From NCBI GenBank assembly GCA_021307315.1, contig JAJSPD010000110.1, positions 1 through 64,000 of the forward strand: a DNA stretch of 64,000 nt, written 5' to 3'. This DNA comes from Bisporella sp. PMI_857 (lineage: Eukaryota; Ascomycota; Leotiomycetes; Helotiales; Helotiaceae). The notes under the pieces are model-generated. The model did not search any database. It was not told the origin of the DNA and saw nothing but the letters and a program-made list of their open reading frames with translations. Both the position numbers and the translations under genes were made by a program. This document shows, in pieces, positions 30,486 through 40,565 of this stretch. Position 1 is the first letter of the stretch. Every line of letters starts with the position of its first letter.

Positions 30486-31801
30486 CTACATAGCTTTACA
30501 ACTATTATTCAACCAACGCAGAGACAGCGACTCACCTCCCTTGACATCTTCTGCCCATTGCAATATCTCTGAAATTGTTCGTCGCTCAGTGCTCATGCGC
30601 AATTCTCTTGGCCAGGTCTGCGGATCCAGCTCTACGGCGGCAGCAACGAACCTCATTGCATCATTCACCGAAATCATCGAAATATAGATTTGTCGTTCCG
30701 ACGAATTCCGCTCTACAATCTCGGCTGTGCTGTTACCAATGTCCATCAAGTAAGCTCCTTGATAATTTGCACCAGTCGAGTTCCCGATGTTAATTGATGC
30801 TAAGCCTCCAGGAGCAAATCTTTCCAAAAAAATTCCACAGGTAAAAATAGTGAACCGCATTATACAGCGATGTTGATTAGTCCAATAACAAAGCCGTTCA
30901 AGTGCTGCTGATTTACCACGATCTAAAGGGTCATGCCGATTTCGGCGAGCTGGCGGTCCTTCGAACTCGGCAGGTACAAAGCGACGAACATTAGCATTTG
31001 CAGCAGCATCTATAAGATTGATTTGAGGAGTGCCAGAAACAGTTGATATAACGAGGTCTACCCCTTTTAAATAAGACTGAAGGTCAGACTGGTTGTTATA
31101 GTCTACAACTAAACATTGGTAGCCATACAAATTTGTCAAATCTGGTTGATCCTAAAACAATAATTAGCTACGAATTGGGCTACAAAGCAACATATGCTTT
31201 ACCGATCTTGATAATATGATAAACGGATGCGCAGTTTCATTGAGATGATAGGCTAGGATACGTGCTAATCCACCAGAACCTGCAATCACTATTCGTGTGA
31301 CTGTCGAAGTCCGTGTATCTTGGTTATTGCTTTCATTTGCTCCAGCTTTCTCAAAGCGTGTATTACTGTCATATTTTAGGGCTTCATCAACGTTATAATC
31401 TTCGCCCTTGGGTTGCTCTTCCTGACCACTGCCAGAGTCGTTGTTAAGCAAGGGTATTTTTCTGTTTGGTCTGACGGACGTCGAATGTAGTTCGGCGTTC
31501 TGGGAGGCTCCAAGTGAGCTACCAGCATACACTAAAGCACCACCAACAGCACCACTAAAAAGCCCGTACGCAAGTCCTGCAAGATCCAAGCCACCACTCG
31601 ATCTTCTCTGTGTAAGGTCCGATGAAGCTGGGTCTGAATTGGTAATCCTATAAGAATTTCCACTAGACTCTGGGCCTGAATATTGAATGAACGAGTCATA
31701 AGATGCGCAATAGCCTGTTGCTGGACTCACATGTCTTGGGAAAGCGACATCAGAGCACTGGCGAGTTTCAATATATGTTTTTCCTATTATTCCCCATCAG
31801 C
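30486..31801 (-). CDS. NmrA-like NAD(P)-binding reductase, 5' end cut off by a transposon
   Basis: Two exons, 31203-31801 and 30486-31151, joined in phase across intron 31152-31202 (GTAAAG...GCTAATTATTGTTTTAG). The C-terminal 250 residues are an NmrA/isoflavone-reductase-type Rossmann fold: RIVIAGSGGLARILAYHL, then CLVVDYNNQSDLQSYLKGVD, VISTVSG, NVRRFVPAEFEG and ISVNDAMRFVAAAVE. Such proteins bind NAD(P) as reductases or redox sensors. The preceding 150 residues are unusual: Ser/Asn-rich with one glycine-zipper-like hydrophobic segment (GLAYGLFSGAVGGALVYAG) and two Cys. No ATG opens the frame; reading leftward in the gene it meets a TGA at about 31795-31797, just before the Fot1-like element at 31804. 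The true start may have been lost. Confidence 0.68.
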
Positions 31802-31879
31802 TAAGTCCACCCCCCTAGTAGTCGGCCACCCCCTGTAGTCGGCCACCTCGCTTAATTCACCACCACCTATTTACAACCC

Positions 31880-32360
31880 CAATAACTTTTTTATTCCTCA
31901 ATTGTTATATGAGATAAAGTAGAAGCAGCACTAACAACGCTATCAGAATCTAACGGTACATTTTGGCGATCCCCAGCTTCTATTTGTGCTTAATAAATAG
32001 CCTTAATATCGACAAACTTGGAATTTGGACTAGTTACTACTTTCCGCCGCTTCTTAAGCTCAAGTTGTAATACTTTAGCCTCAAGTTGTTCGATTCGAAG
32101 TTCGTGCTGGGTAATAACATAATCCTTATCGTCTAAGATTTTTGCTACTTTCCTGAAAGCACTCTAGCAGTTGTAGAGTCGGCTGTCTCAAGTCTCGTAA
32201 TTTGCTTGGCTTGATTTCGAATATCCTTACCTTTTGAGGAGTTTTAAAAGCTATAAATAAGCTATCCCGGTTTCATTCAAGTATTTGATCCTTTTTTAAA
32301 GTTCCCGGAGTTTGCTCGACCGCTTTATTACTATTTTCGAGTAATAATCGGTTTGTTAAA
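31880..32360 (-). pseudogene. C-terminal part of Fot1-like transposase
   Basis: Minus-strand reading: TNRLLLENSNKAVEQTPGTL, SLFIAFKTPQKSKDIRNQAK, YVITQHELRIEQLEAKVLQL, KKRRKVVTSPNSKFVDI. This is the coiled-coil and basic tail characteristic of Fot1-type transposases. Frame changes and TAA/TAG codons at CAA/CAG-type positions interrupt it. Confidence 0.75.
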
Positions 32361-32460
32361 AGGGTATTAGTGGAAGCTTGTGCTGTACGCAAGGTCTGCC
32401 CAAGTGCAGTGGTTCAGGGAGGATGAATTGACTTGATTATAGAACTATTTGGAGGTCACT

Positions 32461-32488
32461 CAGTGAAAGGGGTTTTACCCTTTCACTG
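32461..32488. repeat. Perfect 11-bp-stem hairpin
   Basis: CAGTGAAAGGG, six-base loop GTTTTA, then CCCTTTCACTG. It lies inside the decayed Fot1-like element; the CAGTG ends recall hAT termini. Confidence 0.9.
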
Positions 32489-32622
32489 ATGACTAAGCTA
32501 TTACATAAGGTATGGCCCATGCCTTACGGGTGGGCTACACCACCAATTCTCAACACGGTTCATAAAAAGCTTCGAGATCCTGACCGGCTATAACCCCGAA
32601 ACTTTCCAACTTGCTTTACAAT

Positions 32623-32949
32623 TATCACGGAGAGTACTCAGTAGTGCAGTGAACAGCTAATTGATTGTTGACAGTCCCAAGTAGCGAAGTGATATTATTG
32701 TATGTATACACGCTTGAAGTGTCACGGTACGTGACCTATATATAGCGGAATAGGGAATTGACCTTTCGGTCAATTCAAGTGCCTTTTGGCCCGTTGGCGC
32801 AGCGGTAAAACCTATTCCTATTGCTGTCGTTACATGAAGAACAAGTAATCTACAATTAATCTGTTCTCTTAAATACCAACTTTTTGGCCATTCTTGGCGT
32901 GCTCGCTTATCCAGCCAATAATCCCACTACATGAGTCTATTCTGTGACA
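32623..32949. repeat. LTR family D copy 1 (contains family-C LTR)
   Basis: TATCACGGAGAGTACTC...TCTGTGACA. Without the inserted family-C LTR it aligns along its length with 63116-63321. It lies within the Fot1-like mosaic; its flanks do not show a clear duplication. Confidence 0.8.
32715..32839 (+). mobile_element. Short solo LTR family C (115 bp), duplication TGAAG
   Basis: 32720-32834, TGTCACGGTAC...TGTCGTTACA, with TGAAG on both sides. The paralogous LTR D at 63 kb shows the empty site (ACGTTTGAAGAACAAG), proving the insertion. The size is like TRIM-type LTRs. It holds a tRNA A-box-like string TTGGCGCAGCGG. Confidence 0.9.
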
Positions 32950-33592
32950 CACCTTTTATTTTTTCGTGCTGTAATTTTATTTATCAGGGAGCAGTTCGCA
33001 GAAATACTATTCCTGGTGCTATTCCACATTGCACGTTCACTTTTAGCATTGACGCGTGTCCAGCTTGATGGATCGTTGTAGCATATTGACTTTTGCGTAG
33101 TGAGAGCGTGCTGAGCTTATAAAGCAAAAACGCGTTGAGCACTTTAAAGAAAGTGCGCGTTGATATTCGGTGAAAAAAGAACGCGTTGATGTTCGGTGAT
33201 TAAGTCACTATTTTCTCGCTTAAGTAAATCGCACAGTATAAGTTAGCAATTCCTGTTTCCAACTTTTTTTTTTTTAGCAACAACAACATTATTACTATTA
33301 TTATTACTACTTTTATGTCAGATGCCAGGGTTGATAAGCTTTACCACAGCACTAAGCGGGCCAAAAAGGTACAATATCCGACGTCGCATGTCAGAAAGCT
33401 TATCCTACTACATATACCAGTACGGAACCTGACATTTTATTACAGCTTTACTAGTTGCTTTTTACTATTGAACTACTTTATCGTTATTATGCTTTTTTAC
33501 ACTGAAGAAAAATAGGAGCAAAAAGTAAAGAAAGCATATTAAGCAAGTGAAAAGCATGCTTGTAAAGTAGCTCGTGAACGTAAAGCAGTATG
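32950..33592. other. AT-rich segment of unknown origin inside the mosaic
   Basis: Includes a 66-codon plus frame starting MSDARVDKLYHSTKRAKK at 33315. A plus-strand reading at 33505-33590 is Lys/Ala/Glu-rich, interrupted by TAG/TAA and resembling the basic tail of a pogo-type transposase. Possibly another decayed transposon insertion. Confidence 0.35.
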
Positions 33593-34018
33593 TGTAACAA
33601 ATAGAGGGCAGCAGGAGGGATTGCAATATAACAGATAAAATATGTGACTAGCGATGTCGTTGCAATAGTGATGAATTGATATTAGAAGTATGCTTGTAAG
33701 TCTAACATGGAAGGAAAAACTCAAGCTTGCCTTGTTCAGAAAGCTCTAGCTGTTCCTTATATCTTTCACTGTGCTGTAGCTGTGAGCCTGTGGCTGCTGT
33801 AGCTGTTGTAGCTGGAAGCCTGTGGCTGCTGGAGCTGTTGTAGCTGGAAGCCTGTGGCTGCTGTAGCTGTTGTAGCTGTGAGCCTGTGGCTGCTGGAGCT
33901 GCTGTAGCTGGAAGCCTGTGGCTGCTGTAGCTGTAAGCCCGTGGCTGGCCATGGGCGGAGCGTGCCGCTTGCAGCCCTGAAAGTCCTACAGCTGAAAACC
34001 CTTTGGCTGACTGTTACA
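33593..34018 (-). repeat. LTR family B copy with expanded GCTG/CAGC repeats
   Basis: 426 bp, reverse of 7124-7454. The interior (33760-33960) has an enlarged array of TGTAGCTG/TGTGGCTG motifs. It interrupts the transposase reading at GKSV. No matching 5-bp duplication was found, so rearrangement followed insertion. Confidence 0.85.
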
Positions 34019-34671
34019 AACTGATTTCCCTTTAAACATAACAAGTAAAAGCAATGCTTTGCCCGTCGCGGAAATACACTCGATAAATAAAGTCCAAACT
34101 TTAAATCCTGGCTGTTTCTTTTGAATAAAGCGTTTTTCAGCACTCCCAACTACTAGTCCATTCTCTTCTTAGCTTTCCATAATCCCTGCTTCGTTTATAT
34201 TCCAGCGATTTTCCGGCTTAATAGCTTTAATAGCCGGGACTTCTAATTTTTAGAACCAACCCTTAATAATATCGGAAGTAGCGCCATTAACACGTACAAA
34301 ATCGATCTTGAATTGCTTTTTAGTCTTAAAAACAGGATTCCGGCGAAAAAAGCCGGCCATCCAGCGCTTTCCGAATAGTACAGCATCGTGTCGAGCAACT
34401 AAAATTCGCTCTGCAAAAGCCCGGATCTGATAAGTAAGACTCAGGCCTAAGCTCTTTTGAACTAGTACCCAGTCTGTAAAACGTTGTTCCTAGGTCGAGG
34501 CAAGCCTTTGTTCATGTGCATGAGCTTCTGATCGAGAAAGGCGGCCTGAAATCCTGTCGTGAAAAGTGCCTCGTGGTACACCCTAGTCGAGACTAGCTTT
34601 GCGCTCGGACTTGCTATTAGCTATGTCCCTAAGTGCATATTGGACATCGTCTTTAGTATATAAAGGCTTCA
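34019..34671 (-). pseudogene. N-terminal and catalytic part of Fot1-like transposase
   Basis: From ATG at 34671: MKPLYTKDDVQYALRDI, GVPRGTFHDRISGRLSRSEA (CENP-B-type HTH), FGKRWMAGFFRRNPVFKTKK, KPENRWNINEAGIMES, LFIECISATGKALLLL. Four in-frame stops (TAG/TAA at positions of expected Gln) fit RIP; the first catalytic Asp motif reads NINEAG with Asn for Asp. The reading stops at the family-B LTR. Confidence 0.82.
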
Positions 34672-34677
34672 TGATCG

Positions 34678-34806
34678 CTTCTTGTCACGGTAGCTACGTG
34701 ACCTATATATAGCGGAATAGGGAATTGACCTCTCGGTCAATTCAAGTGCCTTTTGGCCCGTTGGCGCAGCGGTAAAACCTATTCCCATTGCTGCCGTTAC
34801 ACTTCT
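34678..34806 (-). mobile_element. Short solo LTR family C copy 2, duplication CTTCT
   Basis: 34683-34801 (119 bp), TGTCACGGTAGC...GCCGTTACA, flanked by CTTCT on both sides. Differs from copy 1 at few positions. Confidence 0.9.
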
Positions 34807-34883
34807 AGCCGTCTGCAAAATTTAGAAGAATTCTATTAAGAAATGATTAAAAGATTTGAGTCGAAAGTGGGTAGGTAGGGAGT

Positions 34884-35067
34884 GGCGGTGTCACGTCGCG
34901 TGCTCCCAAGCACACGTGATCCATATTAGGCGAGCTCCCCGAGCTCCTCGTGTATATATAGCTTGCTCTCCTCGAGCTCCCTCTTCCTTCCTTAGCTATA
35001 GATTCTCGTATTGCACCACCGTTGCCCTCTGTATCTGTAGATCCACAGCGCGTGCCGTGACAGGCGG
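34884..35067. mobile_element. Solo LTR family E (174 bp), duplication GGCGG
   Basis: 34889-35062, TGTCACGTCGCGTG...GTGCCGTGACA, flanked by GGCGG at 34884-34888 and 35063-35067. TATA-like TATATATAG is present near 34953. It lies close to the right TIR of the Fot1-like mosaic. Confidence 0.85.
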
Positions 35068-35125
35068 TGTGCTAAGCGAGGTGGCCGACTACAGGGGGTG
35101 GCCGACTACTAGGGGGGTAGACTTA

Positions 35126-35908
35126 TTGGACTGAATTTTTTTCAATGTACGAACCAACATCATTGGGTATCCTAGAAAACCCGTCGACCGTCATTTCAAG
35201 CCGTTTTAGAGCGTCATCCTTCCCCTCACCATAAATGATCGGCATGGATACCTCGCAGAGACCTATCAAACAATACACTATGTCTTCTTCTGTGGTCTTA
35301 CGATGCTCTGCCCAGGCTCTACGTTCAGCGACGCTGAATTCAGACAGAGGGTATCCTTGTAGAGCCCGAATTGGTATTCTGGTTATCTCATGAATTAGGT
35401 TTTCTAATGATTTTTTTTTGCCGATTAATTCTCTCTCTGCAGAGAAGAATTCTACTTGGGACGGAGCGATAAGTTCTTGAAGCGTCCAGCCTCTAGTAAA
35501 CCATCTACTGTTCCTAAAGGCTTCTTCCCATGTGCTCCGATTTGCCGGAATATTTGCATTATAGCTTGACATCGATACACCTTTAAGATGTACGTAGCAT
35601 TTGATTGCATTGCTATACCAGCGGAACATAGAAGTAATTGCCGTTTTAAGCTCATTGTCATTTGTTTTATCAATGCAACAAGTGTCGACCCAAAAGTATT
35701 GTAAACCATCTTTAGAAGCTTGTTCGCCACAGAATTTGATCTTTTCATATCCCGTCTTTTCTTTTCCAGCACCAGTAATAGGATCCTGGTAGGTCACCTC
35801 TTAGCTATCAGTCCAGGTATGCGAAAGTATAGCGTAAGGAAAAGAGTTGTGGGAAGGGACCTGGACAAGGCTGAATGCGTCCGGACCATCCAGCATCAAG
35901 AGACGCAT
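35126..35908 (-). pseudogene. HET-domain gene, truncated by the Fot1-like element
   Basis: Starts MRLLMLDGPDAF at 35908, then PYAILSHTWTDS, a TAA (35805-35807) where the family has Gln/Glu, EVTYQDP, FWVDTCCIDKTNDNELKTA, RGWTLQELIAPSQVEFF, and VSMPIIYGEGKDDAL: a complete HET domain. The reading ends at the left border of the transposon, where the TA duplication plus TIR base supplies the stop. One RIP-like nonsense codon near the N-terminus and loss of everything after the HET domain make it inactive. Confidence 0.85.
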
Positions 35909-36078
35909 TATTCGACCTTATGAACAGGAAGCACACTATGAATTGGCTAGAGATCAAACGCACAAATCCAATTTGTGACTAAAAATGTTTTGAATAATTG
36001 TGTAAGCAGAGACCAAGTTGCGGAGCTGACAACACATGGCTGCCTTAGTATCACGTGCAGCGAATGCATGATAAAATG

Positions 36079-36185
36079 TGTCATGAATTGGCTTACGTAA
36101 TAGGCCAAGGAGCTAACGTACTCAATAAGCGAGTGGCGTTTATATGCTAGTGGTGTTGGCCCCTCTGTAACCCCTCCATATCCAT
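36079..36185. repeat. Family-G LTR left-end fragment
   Basis: TGTCATGAATTGGCTTACGTAATAGGCCAAGGAGCTA resembles 29890-29935. The right border is uncertain. Confidence 0.5.
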
Positions 36186-36204
36186 ATTTTCCAACTACCA
36201 CAAC

Positions 36205-36870
36205 TCAACCAATAACTAATCAAATCGCTCAAAAAGAAGGTCGAATTGCTTTAGCTATTCAAGCTTACCAAAATGGCCAATTTGCAGATCTTAAAGAAGC
36301 TTGTACCTCGTACGACGTGCCATATTCGACAGTTCGGGGTCGCGTTAAAGGTTGCCTTGCGCGACGCGATTTACGACCTGGAAACAAAAATCACCGATCT
36401 TGAAGAGCTAACGCTTGAAAAATGGATATTATCTATGGCAGAAAAGAGGTTTACCGGTTAGAATCGATTCTAGTCGGCAATTGCTAATTTGCTTCTTCAA
36501 AAACGGTCGAGAACCAATCAGGAAAAGTTGATTACTGTCACGGCTCCGCCCTATCTCGCTTAGAGGCCCTTAGGGCTCGGCCCCTGACACTATAAGACCC
36601 CGCTTACACTGGCCCTTGGCCAGTCTCCTGTATATAAAGCGCTGCTTTTTTTTCCTTCTTCTATCTGTAGCTTATTCTTTTCGTTACAACAATTGATAGT
36701 CGTTCATACTTTTGAGTCCTTCCTGAGATCTACGGATCGAGATCCCTGTTCGCCTTGAATTGTTACAATTACAGTTGGCAAACCCAGCATCCACCAACTG
36801 TAACCGGCTTTTCTCTATTCGCGTCTCCGCGTTTTTGAAGAAGAAAATTAACCGTCAGTCGTACAGAATC
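36205..36870 (+). pseudogene. Pogo-like transposase N-terminus, split by a solo LTR
   Basis: Plus-strand reading GRIALAIQAYQNGQFADLK, ACTSYDVPYSTVRGRV, LARRDLRP, LEELTLEKWILSMAEKR is the double helix-turn-helix (Pipsqueak plus Tc5-type) start of pogo-family transposases. One frame shift near 36395 and stops occur. Family-A LTR 36536-36767 sits inside and the reading resumes in decayed form to 36870. Confidence 0.72.
36531..36772 (+). mobile_element. Solo LTR family A, duplication ATTAC
   Basis: 36536-36767 (232 bp), TGTCACGGCTCC...TTGTTACA, flanked by ATTAC. TATA near 36631. Short subfamily without the extra 5' GC-rich block. Confidence 0.92.
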
Positions 36871-37057
36871 TGTCACGGAGAAGTGGGTCCGCACGTGCTC
36901 ATGAGCGTGCGACCCACTCTCCTAAGCTATAAGAGCCTACCTGGCTTGACCTCAAGTTCTATAAGTAAGAATACACACAAGTGCCGCACAGTTGCTCAAG
37001 CTCTCATGAACTAAAACGAGCTCTCGCAGGACATACGAGCTGCTCCGTGACAGAATC
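36866..37057. mobile_element. Solo LTR family F, duplication GAATC
   Basis: 36871-37052 (182 bp), TGTCACGGAGAAG...GCTCCGTGACA, flanked by GAATC at 36866-36870 and 37053-37057. Its ends resemble families C-E, its interior does not. Confidence 0.9.
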
Positions 37058-37164
37058 TTTTAAAGGGGTAGCCCTCGTTCCTCCACAGATAATATCCATC
37101 GTACGAGAGTTTGCTCTTCTGAATTCGTAAGTTTTCTCTTTGCGGGTCGTAAATCACGTCGCGC
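37058..37164 (-). pseudogene. Second pogo-like transposase fragment, opposite orientation
   Basis: Minus strand reads ARRDLRPAKRKLTNSEEQTL, VRWILSVEERGLPL, the same HTH segment as at 36340-36450 but inverted. It is joined to a family-B LTR on its right. Confidence 0.65.
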
Positions 37165-37810
37165 TATGTAATAAATCGAGGGTAGCAGGAGGGATTGCAA
37201 TATAGCGGGTGAGGACACATATGTTATAAAAGCATGTGATGAGCAATGCAAATGTAATAGTATTGTATTGATATGAGATGAGGGTCTTTGAATTTATGAG
37301 AGACTCAAGCTTGCCCTCCTCCAAGGAGTTCTAGCTTCCTTTTATGTCCTTCGCCCCTTGACTGTGTTGCGTTCTTTCTCTACAGCCACCAAGCTTGTGA
37401 TTTGTTTGTGATTTGGATATCTCTGAAAGTGCTCTAACAGCTGGAGCCCACGGCATTCTAGGTCCCACGCTTTTGTAGTGGCTGCAAGCCTGTGGCTGGC
37501 CATGGGCTGGTTACGCCGTTTGCAGCCCTGAAGGTATTCTTGCAGCTGAAGCCCACGACAATCTACAATGCGGCATACAAGGAGTATGAAGAAGTTAAAG
37601 AGATTACCAGGTTTACGTCTTCGGGAATACTCTCTGTCGGTTGCCTACAGTGTCGGAGCGCCTATTGACTACACTTTTGGTGGTTTTTGATTGTTGTTCT
37701 TATTCTAAGCTACGGTATCGCGAGTTGGGGTGAGAACGAGGTCTCACAATTCCGGTGATCCGGTGGACCACGTGAAAATTACCTACATGCATTCCAACAC
37801 TCTCTTAAAT
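37165..37810 (-). repeat. Family-B LTR and adjoining internal remnant
   Basis: 37165-37560 matches 25031-25480 (GAGGGTAGCAGGAGGGATTG...GCAGCTGAAGCCCACGAC). 37600-37810 matches the internal remnant at 24650-24850. No intact ends. Confidence 0.7.
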
Positions 37811-38260
37811 AATAAGTCTCGGTAATTGTAGGTAGTAGGGGTTTACGGACCCGTATGACTCATCAGGGCCACGTGGTCCGCACAGCCCCCATTTTGTAGA
37901 ATCTAGAGTAAAACCTAATACAACAACAATTACCATATCCATCAAGAGCAAGAGCGTGGCCTATTATATAGAGCTACGCCCGTTGCCCCGTGGAAGGTAA
38001 GGAGGAGGCATACCAACAGTAATAAAATGCAAATTATATTGTTTATCATGAATAGAATATTATAAGGTGGGCTAAGTCCAACAAATTTACCGTATCACAG
38101 TTGATATTCGTGCTCGAAGACGCGGGCTGACTCACTCCTTTTCTGGCAGCTGTCCTGTCCAAAATACCAATATCCTCCACGGATCCACCTTTCTCCGACC
38201 ACAACATCAATCCCCACCACTTCGGTGGAAGCAGACCTTGCAAGGAGACCTGGTGGTTGG
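37811..38260. other. 3' flank of DUF7703-type gene
   Basis: No supported gene. Short minus frames at 38046-38331 are continuations beyond the stop or alternative frames of the neighbouring gene. Confidence 0.35.
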
Positions 38261-39259
38261 TTACGACCCATAGTCAACGTCGAGTGGCTCACGAGGCCCG
38301 GAAGAGCTGGTTGATGCTTGACATCCATCATGAGTCGCTTCCGGGCTAGTCAGGTTTGTCTCACTTTCCATCACAACTTTCGTGCTCTTGCAGCTTTTGG
38401 TGGGGTGGCCCATGCCCGCAGAGCTACTCCATGGTTCATTGTGACCGCCTGGGAGAGACCTTAGTGTATGATTATTTTGTGGGTATTGCGAATACACCTT
38501 GTTGCGTGTTGGCTGCTTGATGATGTCTACTAGCTTGTTGAGAATAATGAACTCTATCTTGAGTTTGATGCTGTACACAAGAGGTTGATATGAAGTCTGG
38601 ATATAGAGATGGCCGGTATATTCGGTAATAAGAAGGCTGATGTCGAGGAGGATCACTAAGGTATTGATAATAACGAGCTGCCGGACGATATTCTGCGCCT
38701 TACCGCCTTTGACAGTGATGACAGATTTCAGGCCGTGGCTTGCCTCCCATATGTAAAGGCCGGAAATGATAGATTCCTGGATGAAGAATACAGCCAGTTG
38801 CAGCCGTTCATAAACATTGAACGCAAGGAGGAAATTGTTAGGATCCAAGTTGCAACCAATCCAGATGATTGTTAGGGGAATGTGGATAACGAAGAAGTTG
38901 GTGATAATCATGATGAGCACCCAGCGAGTTTTCCTTCTATTAGAAATCACGAGATGCAACCGGGAGTATAAGGCAACAGACTGGCCTGTAACCATTCCCC
39001 ACCAGCTGATGGCCAAGAGGACGGCCATTGGGATGTTAGGCGCGAGAGAAAAGAGTCGAAGCAGGTTAATGATTGCGTAGAAGACAGTGCCTAGAGTAGC
39101 GACGATCATGCTCCAGAAATATAGGCCGGTATAGCGCTTAAAGGTATGGAAAACAAGGACAAGGATTTCTGCGCAATTGAGGCAAGCCATGGCAAATAAG
39201 CCGGCGATGGTCATAGAGATGGATAAGGGAAGAGATATCGGTCCCGTTTCCCCCGCCAT
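38261..39259 (-). CDS. DUF7703-type seven-TM membrane protein
   Basis: 332 residues from MAGETGPISLPLSISM at 39259, chosen because family members start just before the first TM and the 54-codon upstream extension is unlike them. Seven hydrophobic segments follow (ISMTIAGLFAMACLNCAEIL, FWSMIVATLGTVFYAII, AVLLAISWWGMVTGQSVAL, WVLIMIITNFFVIHIPLTII, LAVFFIQESIISGLYI, LVIINTLVILLDISLLI, SIKLKIEFIILNKLV), then a Ser-rich cytosolic tail of about 75 residues. This fungal GPCR-like family has no known ligand. The frame is intact and intronless; probably functional. Confidence 0.85.
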   Translation of the reverse strand: MAGETGPISLPLSISMTIAGLFAMACLNCAEILVLVFHTFKRYTGLYFWSMIVATLGTVFYAIINLLRLFSLAPNIPMAVLLAISWWGMVTGQSVALYSRLHLVISNRRKTRWVLIMIITNFFVIHIPLTIIWIGCNLDPNNFLLAFNVYERLQLAVFFIQESIISGLYIWEASHGLKSVITVKGGKAQNIVRQLVIINTLVILLDISLLITEYTGHLYIQTSYQPLVYSIKLKIEFIILNKLVDIIKQPTRNKVYSQYPQNNHTLRSLPGGHNEPWSSSAGMGHPTKSCKSTKVVMESETNLTSPEATHDGCQASTSSSGPREPLDVDYGS

Positions 39260-40565
39260 ACTGGCTTTTGGATATTGGCAGGCGGTTCGGCGTACTGAAG
39301 ATGACTGATAGAGGAAGCTTAGCGCACTTATAAAGAATGACACGGAAAGATGGACCTGGGTGATGCAGCCCTTAAACCGACGACTAAAAGTCGAGAAAGG
39401 GGCACTTATGGCTATAACCACTAAGTGAGGGCAGAAAAGTTACGAAAAGGGTAGAAGGAAAGGATGCGCGGATATGCAACCGTGTAGAAATAATCATTAT
39501 TTTTCGAGTGATCTTTCTCTATCACGGCACGGCATATACCAATGCGTACGTATTGGAAACATCCTTCTTATCATCCAACGGGAGACTTGCTTTATAGAGA
39601 CGGATATGGCGACTTCCAGCCAACTCTTTGCATTGCATTCAAAGGTACGACATTGTTTCTAGATCCATGCTGCTGGGGAGCGGGGAAGGATTCCGGATGC
39701 TTGAATTGACAAAAATGACTAAAGAGGTCCGTGGAGAGCTCTCTGGACGTGATATTGAAAATCACTTTGACTCGGCTAATTAGGCTGTGAACAGATGCTT
39801 TGATCAATATTGGTGGCAAAGCTCGCACCGGCTTATGGTCCGCCCTTTGCAGTACTGCTGCAAAAGTGAGACATTGCGACTTCAAGGAGCGCTGCGTCTG
39901 CGCCACCTCAGTCTATCGTAACTACGAAAGAGGAACCATGGCTTTAATATCTCGGCTTTATTCTGAGACGTTAGCCAGCATCTACAATCGATCTTTTGTT
40001 GAGATGTTTTGACTCGTCCAACATTGCTTCCTAACCTTAGAGAACCCAGGCTGCATTGAGCTTGCGGCTAAAAACCACAATCCTGCTAATTTCTATACTT
40101 AATAGCCCCATGGGACAGCACAACTCCCAGAGCACCCAGAGCACCGAGCACTTAAAATCACGGTTAGAAGCCACAACTTGACTTCCGGTAGAAACTTGAT
40201 AGGCCTTGGATGAATCTCGGATTTCTCCCCCTCTGCCCTATCTTTAGATCTACACCTCAAAAAAAAAGGAGGGGTTCGGAAAATTCAGAGTAGCCGAGCA
40301 CCGGGAATTAATGGATCAATCATCCGAATGACGAACCGTTAGAGTGGTGTTGACCAAGGACGGGGAATACCGCCAGGTGAGAGTGGATAAGGCGCTTTTT
40401 AGTATACAAAAAGTAAGTAGTTTGCGGGGCGTACCACATCTAATCCAAGCCCTATCAGACTCGGGTTCCCTGGCGATGGCATCTCTCAATTTACATATTC
40501 TTGGACGTCCTTGAACCCGACCCTTGATGCTGCCTCCCTTTCTGCAGCTGCAGATCTAGTCGTTG
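39260..40565. other. 1.3 kb without a supported gene
   Basis: The upstream region of the DUF7703-type gene, followed by short overlapping frames (39592-39906 minus, 39800-40012 plus) without matches. Confidence 0.35.

Larger units (their letters stand above)
31802..35125 (-). mobile_element. Fot1/pogo-like DNA transposon mosaic, TA duplication
   Basis: Outer ends 31804 and 35123 are about 50-bp inverted repeats (AGTCCACCCCCCTAGTAGTC... and AGTCTACCCCCCTAGTAG...), flanked by TA at 31802-31803 and 35124-35125; AGTC ends and TA targets are typical of Fot1-type elements. Minus-strand transposase pieces lie in order (N-terminal part 34019-34671, C-terminal part about 31880-32360). LTRs of families D+C, B, C and E have inserted inside. 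Subtracting them leaves about 2.3 kb, near the usual Fot1 size. The segment 32950-33592 is AT-rich and of unknown origin. Confidence 0.85.

Noticed and set aside
31164..31730. Independent 188-residue protein starting at 31730
   Set aside because: The codon at 31730 is GTG, not ATG, and the frame is open further upstream to the transposon border. Its last 12 codons are intron sequence.
32785..32834. tRNA gene in LTR family C
   Set aside because: Only an A-box/D-arm-like half is present; no acceptor pairing, anticodon arm or B-box follows.
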